Origin: Actinomycetota bacterium
Lineage (GTDB): Bacteria; Actinomycetota; Actinomycetes; Nanopelagicales; Nanopelagicaceae
Reading direction: 5' to 3'
Assembly: GCA_009699645.1 (NCBI GenBank)
Contig: WLNU01000040.1
Coordinates: forward strand, 1-8,579
Length of the DNA: 8,579 bases
In this document: piece after piece, positions 1 to 6,930 of the stretch
Position numbering within the stretch: position 1 is the first letter of the stretch
How the letters are laid out: each line of letters starts with the position of its first letter
The notes under the pieces: generated by a model
Told to the model about the DNA's origin: nothing
Seen by the model: the letters and a program-made list of their open reading frames with translations, nothing else
Databases searched by the model: none
Made by a program: the position numbers and the translations under genes

Positions 1-647
1 AGTTCGCGATCAAAGGGCTCACCCTCTGCAGTTCCTTGAACCTCAATAAATCGTCCATCTCCTGCAACAACAACATTCATGTCTGTACCGGCACGAACAT
101 CTTCTTCGTAACAAAGATCTAGCATTGGTACACCATCAATAATTCCGACACTTACCGCTGCGACAGAATCACTGAGTGGATTAGCAGATGGCTTTATGTG
201 ACCTTGGCTCTTGGCCCAAGTAATTGCATCGGCAAGGGCGACATATGCACCAGTAATTGCTGCAGTGCGAGTGCCACCATCGGCTTGTAGTACGTCACAG
301 TCAATAACAATTGTATTTTCGCCAAGCTCTTTTGTATTAACAATTGCACGCAAAGAGCGGCCAACTAGACGTGATATCTCCTGAGTACGCCCACCTAACT
401 TGCCTTTAACACTTTCACGGTCAGAGCGAGTATGGGTAGCACGGGGCAACATCGCATATTCAGATGTAACCCAACCAGTACCTGTGTCCTTTAACCAACG
501 TGGAACCCCAGGTGAAAAAGATGCAACACATAAGACGCGTGTCTTACCGAACTCAACAAGGACTGAACCCTCGGCGTGATCTAGCCACCCACGCGTGAAT
601 TTAATTTCGCGCAGAGTATTGACTTCTCGTCCATCATTGCGTGCCAT
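1..647 (-). CDS. rph: Ribonuclease PH, 3' end cut by window edge
   Basis: Phosphorolytic 3'-to-5' exoribonuclease that trims the 3' ends of tRNA precursors in the cytoplasm. The visible 215 residues start at ATG 645-647 and match the family throughout: residues 66-75 read [14 protein letters not shown], GGRTQEISR at 85-93 carries an arginine (R87) equivalent to the conserved phosphate-site region, [14 protein letters not shown] at 121-134 includes R127, and TDMNVV at 188-193 and [11 protein letters not shown] at 202-212 are diagnostic of RNase PH rather than PNPase. The family is usually about 240-250 residues, so roughly the last 30-40 are outside the window. A Shine-Dalgarno AGGAGC at 653-658 lies 5 nt before the start and supports it. 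It follows murI after 46 bp on the same strand, an arrangement shared with other actinobacteria. Identification is firm; the missing C-terminus cannot be assessed. Confidence 0.97.
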   Translation of the reverse strand, partial: MARNDGREVNTLREIKFTRGWLDHAEGSVLVEFGKTRVLCVASFSPGVPRWLKDTGTGWVTSEYAMLPRATHTRSDRESVKGKLGGRTQEISRLVGRSLRAIVNTKELGENTIVIDCDVLQADGGTRTAAITGAYVALADAITWAKSQGHIKPSANPLSDSVAAVSVGIIDGVPMLDLCYEEDVRAGTDMNVVVAGDGRFIEVQGTAEGEPFDRE

Positions 648-693
648 CTACCGCTCCTATTACTCAGATTTAGTGTGCCGACGTGTGGTGGTT

Positions 694-1491
694 TTAGAGA
701 TCTTGGTGCTCTACTCGAGTTACTTCGGGACCTAGAAAACGTCGAGCCAGACTCTCAAAGGCCTTGGCATCGCCAGTTGCTAAGAATGTGTGTTTGGGTG
801 GATTGCTCTGTTGAGGGCGCAGCAGATTTTTCTCTACTAAAGTGCGATACAAATCCTTAGCTGTTTCTTCAGCACTCGACACTAGAGTGACAGCTTCACC
901 CATGACATATGAAATTACTCCAGTTAAAAGTGGATAGTGCGTACACCCTAAAACTAAAGTATCGATTTTTGCTCCTATAAAGGGTGCTAAATAACCTCGG
1001 GCGATTTCTGTAATCTCAGCCCCTGATGTTTCTCCGCGCTCAACAAACTCCACAAAGAGCGGGCAGGCAATAGATGTAATATCTAACTGCGGTGCTGCAG
1101 CAAATGCATCTAAGTAGGCGGCAGAGTCGATTGTTGCTCGAGTGCCTATCACGCCTATGTGTCCACTGCGGGTAGCTGCAACTGCCCGACGGGCCGCAGG
1201 TTGGATAACTTCGATCACAGGAATTGAATAACGCTCTCGTGCATCACGCAACATCGCAGCACTTGCCGTGTTGCATGCGATAACTATCGCCTTGACGCCC
1301 TGTTGAACAAGAAAATCTAAACTCTCTAATGCAAACTCTCGCACCTCAGCCAATGGACGGGGGCCAAATGGTCCTCGCGCAGTATCGCCGATATAAATAG
1401 TTGATTCATTGGGAAGTTGATCTAATATCGATCGAGCAACAGTGAGTCCACCCACTCCAGAATCAAAGATTCCAATTGCTGCGTTGCTCAT
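694..1491 (-). CDS. murI: Glutamate racemase
   Basis: Interconverts L- and D-glutamate to supply D-Glu for the peptidoglycan stem peptide; cofactor-independent and cytoplasmic. The 265-residue protein has normal family length. The two-cysteine active site is complete: C73 in ACNTAS (72-77) and C183 in GCTHYP (182-187), with H185 after it. The N-terminal [11 protein letters not shown] (8-18) supplies D10 and S11, and [11 protein letters not shown] (35-45) is the substrate loop; its GPFGPR version resembles actinobacterial enzymes. A TAGGA Shine-Dalgarno at 1500-1504 is 8 nt upstream of the ATG, confirming the start. It lies 30 bp after DUF2017 and 46 bp before rph on the same strand, so it is probably cotranscribed with both. 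No promoter of its own is evident. No oddities were seen. Confidence 0.97.
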   Translation of the reverse strand: MSNAAIGIFDSGVGGLTVARSILDQLPNESTIYIGDTARGPFGPRPLAEVREFALESLDFLVQQGVKAIVIACNTASAAMLRDARERYSIPVIEVIQPAARRAVAATRSGHIGVIGTRATIDSAAYLDAFAAAPQLDITSIACPLFVEFVERGETSGAEITEIARGYLAPFIGAKIDTLVLGCTHYPLLTGVISYVMGEAVTLVSSAEETAKDLYRTLVEKNLLRPQQSNPPKHTFLATGDAKAFESLARRFLGPEVTRVEHQDL

Positions 1492-1521
1492 ATCGGCAAT
1501 CCTACCCTGCGACTTACTGGC

Positions 1522-2097
1522 TTAGAGAGCATCGTCCATGAGCGCTTGAATCAGACTCTCCTGCAACCACCCTAGCCAGCTATAAACTGCATAGACGCCG
1601 CGCATTGGATCATCGGGTGCCAGAATTTCCAGATCCTCATGTGAATTCTCTTGGACTTTCAATCTCACACCTAACGCTAAGCGAATGTCATTCATCGCAC
1701 CTAGCCAAGCATTTGCACCTTCATGGTCGACTTCGATACAACCATCGGGCGAACTCTTTAAATCGATACGCATCGACATTGCATGTGCCGATTTCTTTGC
1801 GCGCAGAGTTAGCTCGGTATATCTGCGAAACTCAGATGCATCGACTTGCTCGGCGTAGGCATTAGGTAACAAGCGAAGTAATACCTCGTCATCGGGTGGT
1901 GAATCGTGACTAGTGATTCCGACCATAGCAGCAAGGGGATCGTCGCTGTGATTATCACTGCGCTCTCCTAGAAGTTCGATTATCTGTTCAACGAGATTTA
2001 CTAAGACTTCACTTTCAGATGGAGAGAAATTTGCGACATAATCATTGTTTCCATGGCGAGTAAAGCCCGATGGTTGTTCATCAACTTCTCTACTCAT
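1522..2097 (-). CDS. DUF2017 family protein, ClpS-linked
   Basis: Actinobacterial conserved protein of unknown function (DUF2017), here 191 residues. Recognisable family features, numbered from the start chosen here, are DPLAAMVGI near residue 52, a LLRLLPNAY stretch near 74, the [14 protein letters not shown] helix near 88, and the C-terminal [14 protein letters not shown] and [11 protein letters not shown] segments. It is acidic, with no signal peptide or membrane helix, so it is likely a cytoplasmic helical protein. An in-frame ATG at 2130 would add 11 residues, but I prefer ATG 2095-2097: it forms an ATGA overlap with the clpS stop codon and has GAGGAGA 9 nt upstream, whereas the 2130 start has no Shine-Dalgarno. 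The overlap indicates translational coupling to clpS, and in mycobacteria the same pair is adjacent (Rv1331/Rv1332, from memory). A role alongside ClpS in N-degron proteolysis is only a guess from this context. Confidence 0.9.
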   Translation of the reverse strand: MSREVDEQPSGFTRHGNNDYVANFSPSESEVLVNLVEQIIELLGERSDNHSDDPLAAMVGITSHDSPPDDEVLLRLLPNAYAEQVDASEFRRYTELTLRAKKSAHAMSMRIDLKSSPDGCIEVDHEGANAWLGAMNDIRLALGVRLKVQENSHEDLEILAPDDPMRGVYAVYSWLGWLQESLIQALMDDAL

Positions 2098-2390
2098 ATG
2101 GCTTGGTCTCCTCGCTGGAGTGTGGCCCATAGTCCATATTCGTGCAGGCGAGCTACATCGTGTTCCATCTCTTCGCGACTACCGGTGGAAACAACAGCTT
2201 TACCTTGAGTATGAACCTGCATCATGAGTTCGTGGGCCTTCTGTTTTGTAAATCCAAAGAGCTCCATTAATACATATGTCACGTAGCTCATTAGATTTAC
2301 TGGATCATCCCAAACAATAGTTATCCATGGTTTGTCACTACTAAATAACTCTTTAATCTCTTCATCAATTTTTTCATCAACTTTTGGCAT
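2094..2390 (-). CDS. clpS: ClpS adaptor, N-degron recognition
   Basis: Adaptor that binds proteins with N-degron residues and delivers them to the ClpC/ClpP-type protease in the cytoplasm. The 98 residues match the core domain: [17 protein letters not shown] (25-41) is the actinobacterial form of the substrate-pocket segment, with the acidic pair D28-D29; [11 protein letters not shown] (55-65) carries H60, equivalent to the conserved pocket histidine of E. coli Clp[20 protein letters not shown] ends the fold. The N-terminal tail of about 20 residues is charged and probably flexible, as is usual. The ATG lies two bases after the TAG of the GH18 gene (TAG-tt-ATG) and has no clear Shine-Dalgarno, so its translation probably depends on reinitiation after the GH18 gene. 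I found no TANNNT box placed for a leaderless transcript either. Its 3' end overlaps DUF2017 by 4 bp. Confidence 0.96.
   Translation of the reverse strand: MPKVDEKIDEEIKELFSSDKPWITIVWDDPVNLMSYVTYVLMELFGFTKQKAHELMMQVHTQGKAVVSTGSREEMEHDVARLHEYGLWATLQRGDQAI
2107..2113 (-). promoter_or_regulatory. Shine-Dalgarno deciding the DUF2017 start
   Basis: Read on the minus strand this is GAGGAGA, inside the 3' end of clpS, 9 nt before the ATG at 2097. No comparable site precedes the alternative ATG at 2130. It is the main reason for calling the shorter DUF2017 protein. Confidence 0.75.
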
Positions 2391-2392
2391 AA

Positions 2393-4246
2393 CTAGCGCA
2401 CCACTATCGAAAACTCTGATGAGGAGATCACTTGTGGGCCGTTGGCTATTTGTATTCGCATGGTTACGACCCCCCTCTTTGCCTGCGATGTCGTAATGAC
2501 AAACTCGCCTTTAGAGTCCGTTGCTGCACTCACACCTATATTTTGCCACTTTCCAGCGATAAATCTCTGAAGTGTTGCAGTTGCATCCGCAGTGCGAGGT
2601 AGCAGCGTTCCTTTGATCTGCATCGGTACTCCATTTTTTTGTGTACTGAGATGCTCAAGAATGACTTTAGGGCGCACAGTCACAATCTCTTCGCTACTCG
2701 TTGACTCCGCCCTCTCCCACGTACCTGCCGTGCTCAGACGAAACGCGGCAGAGTTAGCCATAGTCACAGGTATAGAGATGCTTCCATCTGCTGCCGTTGT
2801 TGATTCTGCAATTTTGCTCCAGGTGTTTTCGCTCGCACGCTTAATTTCCACATTAACTAATAGCCCAGCCACCGCAGACTTGTCCTTAAGAGTAAAGCTG
2901 CCTTTGAGTGCAAATATGTCACCAAAGCTAACCGACATTGCCTGCGTATTCTCAATACTTAAAGTGTTGATGAGAACATCTGGTGCGATTGCAAGTGCAA
3001 CATTTCGCATCGCGGTAGTTGCGGCTACATCCTCCATACCCAAGGTCCAAAGGGCTGCTCCACCCAAACGGTACTTTGCAACCAGGTTCATACGCTCGGC
3101 ATAGCTTCGCTCATTGTGATACCACACGGTGCGTGAGACTGTGCAGGTAGTTGCTGCTCCTTTAGCGGTTAAGCCATTAAAACTCTGAATGTAAGAGTAT
3201 GTAACCTCACTACTTTTCTCATCAAATACTGGAGTAGCTAGATCAATGGCCGCTTTGGTATTTGCATAGTTCATTTTAAAAACCGCTGCTTTAGCACCAA
3301 CCTTTAAACCAGGTGGGGCACTCACAGGACATATGCCGACAACTGCAGTAATCCAATCGCGACCATAACCCGGTAGGCCAATAAAAACCTTTGATGCGGG
3401 CATAATACTGAGTGCATACTGCAGAGTTTTCTCAGTCCAAGTGATAGGACCGATGGGACCAGGCTTTGCAACTGAGTAGTCATACGTCATGATGCGCAAA
3501 CGATCGATGCTAGATGCAATTTCGGCCCATGCGTAAACCGTGTATCCCTTCTGTTTTTCACTTGGATTAAATGCATATGGTGTTGAAACAGACAAGATTT
3601 TTTGGGATGCATGTAATTGACCACTGAGCTCTTTGATAAATAAAACCCAGTTGGGAGCCGTCTTTGCCCACGTCGTGTTGGCATCGACAAAAGCAAAACC
3701 CTCAAAATCTAAATCAATTCCATCAAAGCCATTTTTATTGACCAAATCTACGATTGATTTAACGATAGTCGTTCGCGTTTCTGCCTTTGTAAGATATCCA
3801 GCTAGAACCAACTCATTTGTTCCATCGGTCATCGTTGGGATGATTTTTAATCCACTCTTGCGCATTAAACAGAGCGTGTCTGCCATAGGCCAAGAGGGAT
3901 TACCTGTTGCATAGTCGTCACGGATTAGGGTTGGAGATTTGAGTGTGTACCAAAATGGCATTATCTCTTTCATTAAATCCTTATTTGTAAAGAGGTAAGA
4001 AGCGTTCAGTGCTGCATTATCTTCTGGAGAATACTCATTGGGTTCGCATGTCACTGGCGCACCTGGTGTTGCCACAACACTCGTTGGAAGCTTTTTAATA
4101 AATGGAATTACTGTTTTGACTGAATAGTATGGAATCCAACCTGTAACAATTCTCCGGGGCTGACTATCGACTCCATGAGCTGAGAGCGAAAAAGAGAGGG
4201 CGGTGCTCAAAAGAGTGAGGGTGAGGATGCGAAACTTATGCGACAT
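2393..4246 (-). CDS. Secreted GH18 glycoside hydrolase with Ig-like C-terminus
   Basis: Predicted exported glycan hydrolase of 617 residues. Residues 1-25 are a signal peptide: short basic start (K4, R6), hydrophobic core [14 protein letters not shown], and a plausible cleavage after AHG (23-25). The GH18 barrel spans about 31-420 and has the complete catalytic signature DGIDLDFE at 175-182 (D175, D178, D180, acid/base E182). Other family marks are MTYDYS at 253-258, GLPGYGRDW at 290-298, [12 protein letters not shown] at 375-386 and GGAALWTLG at 395-403, most like the YaaH-type bacterial branch. Four cysteines (C67, C126, C306, C368) lie in the exported catalytic part and may form two disulfides. 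Residues about 428-617 look like two beta-sandwich domains, split near 525. There is no LPXTG motif, C-terminal membrane anchor or LysM repeat. The substrate (peptidoglycan, chitin or another GlcNAc polymer) cannot be read from sequence. It is joined by 2-bp gaps to DUF3039 upstream and clpS downstream and lacks a clear Shine-Dalgarno. Confidence 0.9.
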   Translation of the reverse strand: MSHKFRILTLTLLSTALSFSLSAHGVDSQPRRIVTGWIPYYSVKTVIPFIKKLPTSVVATPGAPVTCEPNEYSPEDNAALNASYLFTNKDLMKEIMPFWYTLKSPTLIRDDYATGNPSWPMADTLCLMRKSGLKIIPTMTDGTNELVLAGYLTKAETRTTIVKSIVDLVNKNGFDGIDLDFEGFAFVDANTTWAKTAPNWVLFIKELSGQLHASQKILSVSTPYAFNPSEKQKGYTVYAWAEIASSIDRLRIMTYDYSVAKPGPIGPITWTEKTLQYALSIMPASKVFIGLPGYGRDWITAVVGICPVSAPPGLKVGAKAAVFKMNYANTKAAIDLATPVFDEKSSEVTYSYIQSFNGLTAKGAATTCTVSRTVWYHNERSYAERMNLVAKYRLGGAALWTLGMEDVAATTAMRNVALAIAPDVLINTLSIENTQAMSVSFGDIFALKGSFTLKDKSAVAGLLVNVEIKRASENTWSKIAESTTAADGSISIPVTMANSAAFRLSTAGTWERAESTSSEEIVTVRPKVILEHLSTQKNGVPMQIKGTLLPRTADATATLQRFIAGKWQNIGVSAATDSKGEFVITTSQAKRGVVTMRIQIANGPQVISSSEFSIVVR

Positions 4247-4248
4247 CG

Positions 4249-4512
4249 CTATTTATCTTCAGGCCCTTTTTTCAGACCAGCGTGAATCTCTTTACATGTC
4301 GGGCAGATGGGATATTTTTCTGGGTCACGTGAGGGGATCCATTTTTTCCCGCAGAGCGCTCGGACTGATTTACCAGTGACCGCCGATTCGACAATCTTGT
4401 CCTTCTTTACATAGTGTGCGAATCGGTCGTGCCCGCCATCATCTTCTTCGAGGACAGGTCTGGTTAAGAGATCGCTATCTGTCTCTATCGCGCTCTTTCG
4501 GAAGATTCCCAT
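4249..4512 (-). CDS. DUF3039 small putative zinc-binding protein
   Basis: Actinobacterial DUF3039 protein of 87 residues, function unknown. The conserved core runs from about 28 to 80: HDRFAHYVKKDKIVESAVTG, then ALCGKKWIPSRDPEKYPICP and TCKEI. C54, C70 and C73 (CG...CPTC) with a histidine, most simply H33, would make one zinc site; the metal is inferred, not shown. The N-terminal 25 residues are charged and low in predicted structure. It has no signal peptide. It is the first gene of the minus-strand run, starts 53 bp from the divergent argF, and its TAG is 2 bp before the GH18 ATG. The start codon has no Shine-Dalgarno, but a TATTCT box lies just upstream, consistent with a very short leader. 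Confidence 0.9.
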   Translation of the reverse strand: MGIFRKSAIETDSDLLTRPVLEEDDGGHDRFAHYVKKDKIVESAVTGKSVRALCGKKWIPSRDPEKYPICPTCKEIHAGLKKGPEDK

Positions 4513-4522
4513 GAGGTAGATA

Positions 4523-4528
4523 AGAATA
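4523..4528 (-). promoter_or_regulatory. Putative -10 box for the DUF3039-GH18-clpS run
   Basis: On the minus strand this is TATTCT (TANNNT pattern, 4 of 6 to TATAAT), ending 10 nt before the DUF3039 ATG. Transcription starting 6-8 nt downstream would leave a 5' leader of only a few bases. No good -35 hexamer is visible at 16-18 bp spacing, so this is tentative. Confidence 0.45.
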
Positions 4529-4553
4529 CCTTCGGCGCCTTCGAAACTACGGG

Positions 4554-4559
4554 TAGAAT
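4554..4559 (+). promoter_or_regulatory. Putative -10 box giving leaderless argF mRNA
   Basis: TAGAAT matches TATAAT at 5 of 6 positions and ends 6 nt before the argF ATG at 4566, so the expected transcription start falls on or next to the A of the start codon. No Shine-Dalgarno precedes argF. The -35 region at 17 bp spacing (TTCGGC, 4531-4536) is poor. No recognisable ArgR box is present in the 53-bp intergenic region. Confidence 0.6.
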
Positions 4560-4565
4560 TCGCAA

Positions 4566-5510
4566 ATGAAGGACTTACTGCGCACCCACGATCTGTGCCG
4601 AGATGATGTCGAGCTTTTACTCGACACTGCCGCTGATTTCGCTGCCAATCCTCTTCGATCCAACACAGCTTTAGCTAATAAGAGTGTTGCCATTTATATG
4701 ACCAAGCCATCTACGCGCACCCGTTTGTCATCTGAAACGGCCGTTGCACATTTAGGTGGAACCCCGATCTTCATCCGTGGCGATGAGCTTCAATTAGGTC
4801 GAGGAGAAAGCATCGCCGATACAGCTCGAATAATGAGTGGATATTGCAGCGCACTCATCATCCGCACCTTTGCACAATCAGATGTTAACGAACTCGGTGC
4901 TAACGCATCGATTCCAGTAATTAATGCACTCACAGATGATGATCATCCAACACAGTTGCTTGCCGATTGGATAACAATTCGCGAACAGTTTGGAAAAGAT
5001 ATTTCTGGGCGTAAATTTGTTTACTTAGGTGATGGTAACAATATGTCGCACGCGTGGTTAATAATGGGAGCAATTATGGGCGCCCACGTTGTCACTGCAA
5101 CGCCAAGCGGTGCATGGGCACCAGATCAACACGTTGTAGAAACTGCTAAAAAGATTGCATCGCAAAGTGGCGGAAAAGTTGAAGTACTGCATGATCCAGA
5201 GGCTGCAGCAAAAGATGCGAGTGTTTTGTATACCGATGTTTGGATGTCAATGGGTGACTCTGAACATCAGCGAGAAGAAAAGGTACTGGCGCTCTCTCCA
5301 TTTGCAGTTACTGAAAACTTAATGTCGTTAACGCAAAAGGATTCTGTGTTCATGCACTGTTTACCTGCGCACCGTGGCGAAGAGGTCGAAGCCTCTGTGA
5401 TAGATGGAACCAAATCCATTATCTGGCGGGAGGCATTTCACCGCCGCACAACGATTCAATCTCTGCTCTATCACCTAGTTCGAGGTGACCTGAAAGGCTC
5501 TAGCCACTAG
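4566..5510 (+). CDS. argF: Ornithine carbamoyltransferase
   Basis: Makes citrulline from ornithine and carbamoyl phosphate in arginine biosynthesis; cytoplasmic, normally trimeric. The 314 residues are typical in length and carry every key motif: carbamoyl-phosphate loop STRTR at 49-53, R100 in IIRTF, HPTQ at 127-130, the NNMSHAW segment at 158-164, the ornithine-side DVWMSMG at 224-230, which separates it from aspartate carbamoyltransferase, and HCLPAHRGEEV at 264-274. The C-terminal helix reads EAFHRRTTIQ where many relatives have EAENR; the arginine (R293) is kept but the preceding E-N is F-H. It stands alone: no other arg gene is visible within the window. It faces DUF3039 across 53 bp and appears to be translated from a leaderless mRNA. 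The pnt genes follow after 10 bp. Confidence 0.97.
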   Translation: MKDLLRTHDLCRDDVELLLDTAADFAANPLRSNTALANKSVAIYMTKPSTRTRLSSETAVAHLGGTPIFIRGDELQLGRGESIADTARIMSGYCSALIIRTFAQSDVNELGANASIPVINALTDDDHPTQLLADWITIREQFGKDISGRKFVYLGDGNNMSHAWLIMGAIMGAHVVTATPSGAWAPDQHVVETAKKIASQSGGKVEVLHDPEAAAKDASVLYTDVWMSMGDSEHQREEKVLALSPFAVTENLMSLTQKDSVFMHCLPAHRGEEVEASVIDGTKSIIWREAFHRRTTIQSLLYHLVRGDLKGSSH

Positions 5511-5513
5511 TAT
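5485..5513 (+). promoter_or_regulatory. Putative internal promoter for the pnt operon
   Basis: GTGACC (5485-5490, 4 of 6 to TTGACA), a 17-bp spacer and TAGTAT (5508-5513, 4 of 6 to TATAAT) form a candidate promoter at the end of argF; the -10 box includes the argF stop codon. It ends 7 nt before the pntAA ATG at 5521, so transcription would start at or beside the start codon. The absence of a Shine-Dalgarno before pntAA agrees with leaderless translation. Confidence 0.55.
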
Positions 5514-5520
5514 TTCCCGC

Positions 5521-6648
5521 ATGCTCATAGCCGTGCCTAAAGAAATTCGTGAGGGTGAAAGGCGCGTTGCCCTTGTCCCCGACATCATCAATAAATTAAC
5601 GCGGTTAGGTTTCAATGTTCTCATCGAGTCTGGTGCCGGAGTACATTCTCAGGCAACTGATGCTGATTATGTGAGCGCTGGTGCAACGGTTGCAAAGGGT
5701 GAAGTTCTCAGTAACGCCGATGCCATTCTCTCTGTACAGCCTTTAACGCCAGCCCAGATGGCTACTGTGAAGAAAGGCGCGGTCACAATAAGTTTTCTCT
5801 CACCAGTTACCGCCATTGATTCAATTGAAGCGGCAGCTACCGCAGGTGTTACTGCATTCTCTCTTGAATTAGTTCCAAGAATTTCCAGAGCACAGTCGAT
5901 GGATGCTCTCACTTCTCAGGCATTGTGCGCGGGCTATCGCGCAGCTCTAGTTGGCGCAGAACTCTCCCCACGCTTCTTCCCAATGCTAATGACCGCCGCA
6001 GGTACCGTAACTCCAGCACAAGTATTAGTTCTTGGTGCAGGTGTTGCGGGTTTGCAAGCGATGGCAACTGCGCGACGATTAGGTGCAGTTGTCTCTGCCT
6101 ACGACGTTCGTCCAGCATCTGCCGATGAAGTCCGTTCCATGGGCGCAGCTTTTATCGAACTTGAACTTGAAGCACTTGAGGGCGCCGGTGGTTATGCGCG
6201 AGAGATGAGTCAAGATCGCGCCGCACAACAACAAGCACTTCTTACTCCTTACATTGCCAAATCTCATGTAGTTATTACAACTGCGGCAGTTCCTGGTCGC
6301 CAAGCTCCACGTCTGATGACACAAGCGATGGTTGATTCAATGGCGCCAGGCACAATCATTATCGACTTAGCCGCTGAAACCGGTGGCAACGTTGAAGGCT
6401 CAAAGCCTGGCGAAATTATTACTACATCAGGCGGAGTTCGTATTTGGGGCGGGAAAGATGTCCCAAGTCAGCTTGCTTTCCATGCATCCTTCTTATATTC
6501 GCGCAACGTTGTCAATCTTCTAACGCTCTTTACTACACCAGCCAAGGATGACGACAAGGTCGCATTCGCACTCAACTTCGACGATGAGATTATCAATGGG
6601 GCGGCCGTGACTCATGGTGGATCCCGTAGAGATGCAGGGGGTAAGTAA
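5521..6648 (+). CDS. pntAA: Transhydrogenase subunit alpha 1, NAD(H)-binding domain
   Basis: Soluble domain I of the proton-translocating NAD(P)+ transhydrogenase, which binds NAD(H) and exchanges hydride with the NADP(H) domain of PntB. The 375 residues show MLIAVPKEIREGERRVALVP at the N-terminus, shared with alanine dehydrogenase, but the hydride-site RQD loop specific to transhydrogenase is present as R120, Q125 and D128 within PRISRAQSMDAL. The Rossmann motif GAGVAG is at 172-177 with D195 ending the second strand (AYDVR). TTAAVPGRQAP (253-263) and DLAAETGGNVEGSKPGE (282-298) also fit. It has no membrane segments, so this is the split form of alpha seen in many bacteria rather than the fused E. 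coli PntA. The start is 10 bp after argF with no Shine-Dalgarno; its stop codon directly abuts the pntAB ATG. Confidence 0.95.
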   Translation: MLIAVPKEIREGERRVALVPDIINKLTRLGFNVLIESGAGVHSQATDADYVSAGATVAKGEVLSNADAILSVQPLTPAQMATVKKGAVTISFLSPVTAIDSIEAAATAGVTAFSLELVPRISRAQSMDALTSQALCAGYRAALVGAELSPRFFPMLMTAAGTVTPAQVLVLGAGVAGLQAMATARRLGAVVSAYDVRPASADEVRSMGAAFIELELEALEGAGGYAREMSQDRAAQQQALLTPYIAKSHVVITTAAVPGRQAPRLMTQAMVDSMAPGTIIIDLAAETGGNVEGSKPGEIITTSGGVRIWGGKDVPSQLAFHASFLYSRNVVNLLTLFTTPAKDDDKVAFALNFDDEIINGAAVTHGGSRRDAGGK

Positions 6649-6930
6649 ATGGAGCCGATTGCAGTTATTTCAATCTTTGTTTTAGCAGTCTTTGTGGGCT
6701 TTGAGGTCGTATCTAAAGTCTCTTCAACATTGCACACACCGCTTATGTCTGGTGCAAATGCAATCCATGGTGTCATTTTAGTTGGCGCCATTATTGTTGC
6801 CGATCACAGCTCAACCAATCTTGAACTCGGTCTGGCAGTCGCAGCGATTGTGTTAGCCACAATTAATATGGTGGGTGGCTTTGTTGTTACCGATCGAATG
6901 CTTGAGATGTTCAAAGGAAAGAAGAAATGA
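6649..6930 (+). CDS. pntAB: Transhydrogenase subunit alpha 2, membrane part
   Basis: Small membrane subunit forming part of the proton channel (domain II) with PntB. The 93 residues contain three predicted transmembrane helices, about 4-21, 36-54 and 58-80, and the hallmark STLHTPLMSGANAIHG at 26-41 between the first two. H40 in the second helix is notable because PntB lacks the E. coli-type channel histidine. The C-terminus is basic (KGKKK), fitting a cytoplasmic tail. Translation starts immediately after the pntAA TAA (no gap) behind AGGGGG at 6636-6641, 7 nt upstream, and the stop overlaps the pntB ATG as ATGA. These junctions point to coupled, stoichiometric synthesis of the complex. Confidence 0.95.
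   Translation: MEPIAVISIFVLAVFVGFEVVSKVSSTLHTPLMSGANAIHGVILVGAIIVADHSSTNLELGLAVAAIVLATINMVGGFVVTDRMLEMFKGKKK

Noticed and set aside
675..860. 61-codon plus-strand frame over the murI 3' end
   Set aside because: Mostly antisense to murI, with composition typical of a reversed coding strand and no homology I recognise.
2592..3104. 170-codon open frame on the plus strand opposite the GH18 gene
   Set aside because: It lies entirely antisense to a clear GH18 coding region, shows no recognisable domain and has no convincing ribosome binding site; it is a shadow frame.
4513..4565. ArgR operator upstream of argF
   Set aside because: I looked for an ARG-box-like pair of TGAAT/ATTCA half sites; only GAATTC at 4556-4561 and scattered GAAT are present, which is not enough.
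5909..6324. Several short frames on both strands within pntAA
   Set aside because: All lie inside a well-supported transhydrogenase gene in other frames, with skewed composition and no motifs.
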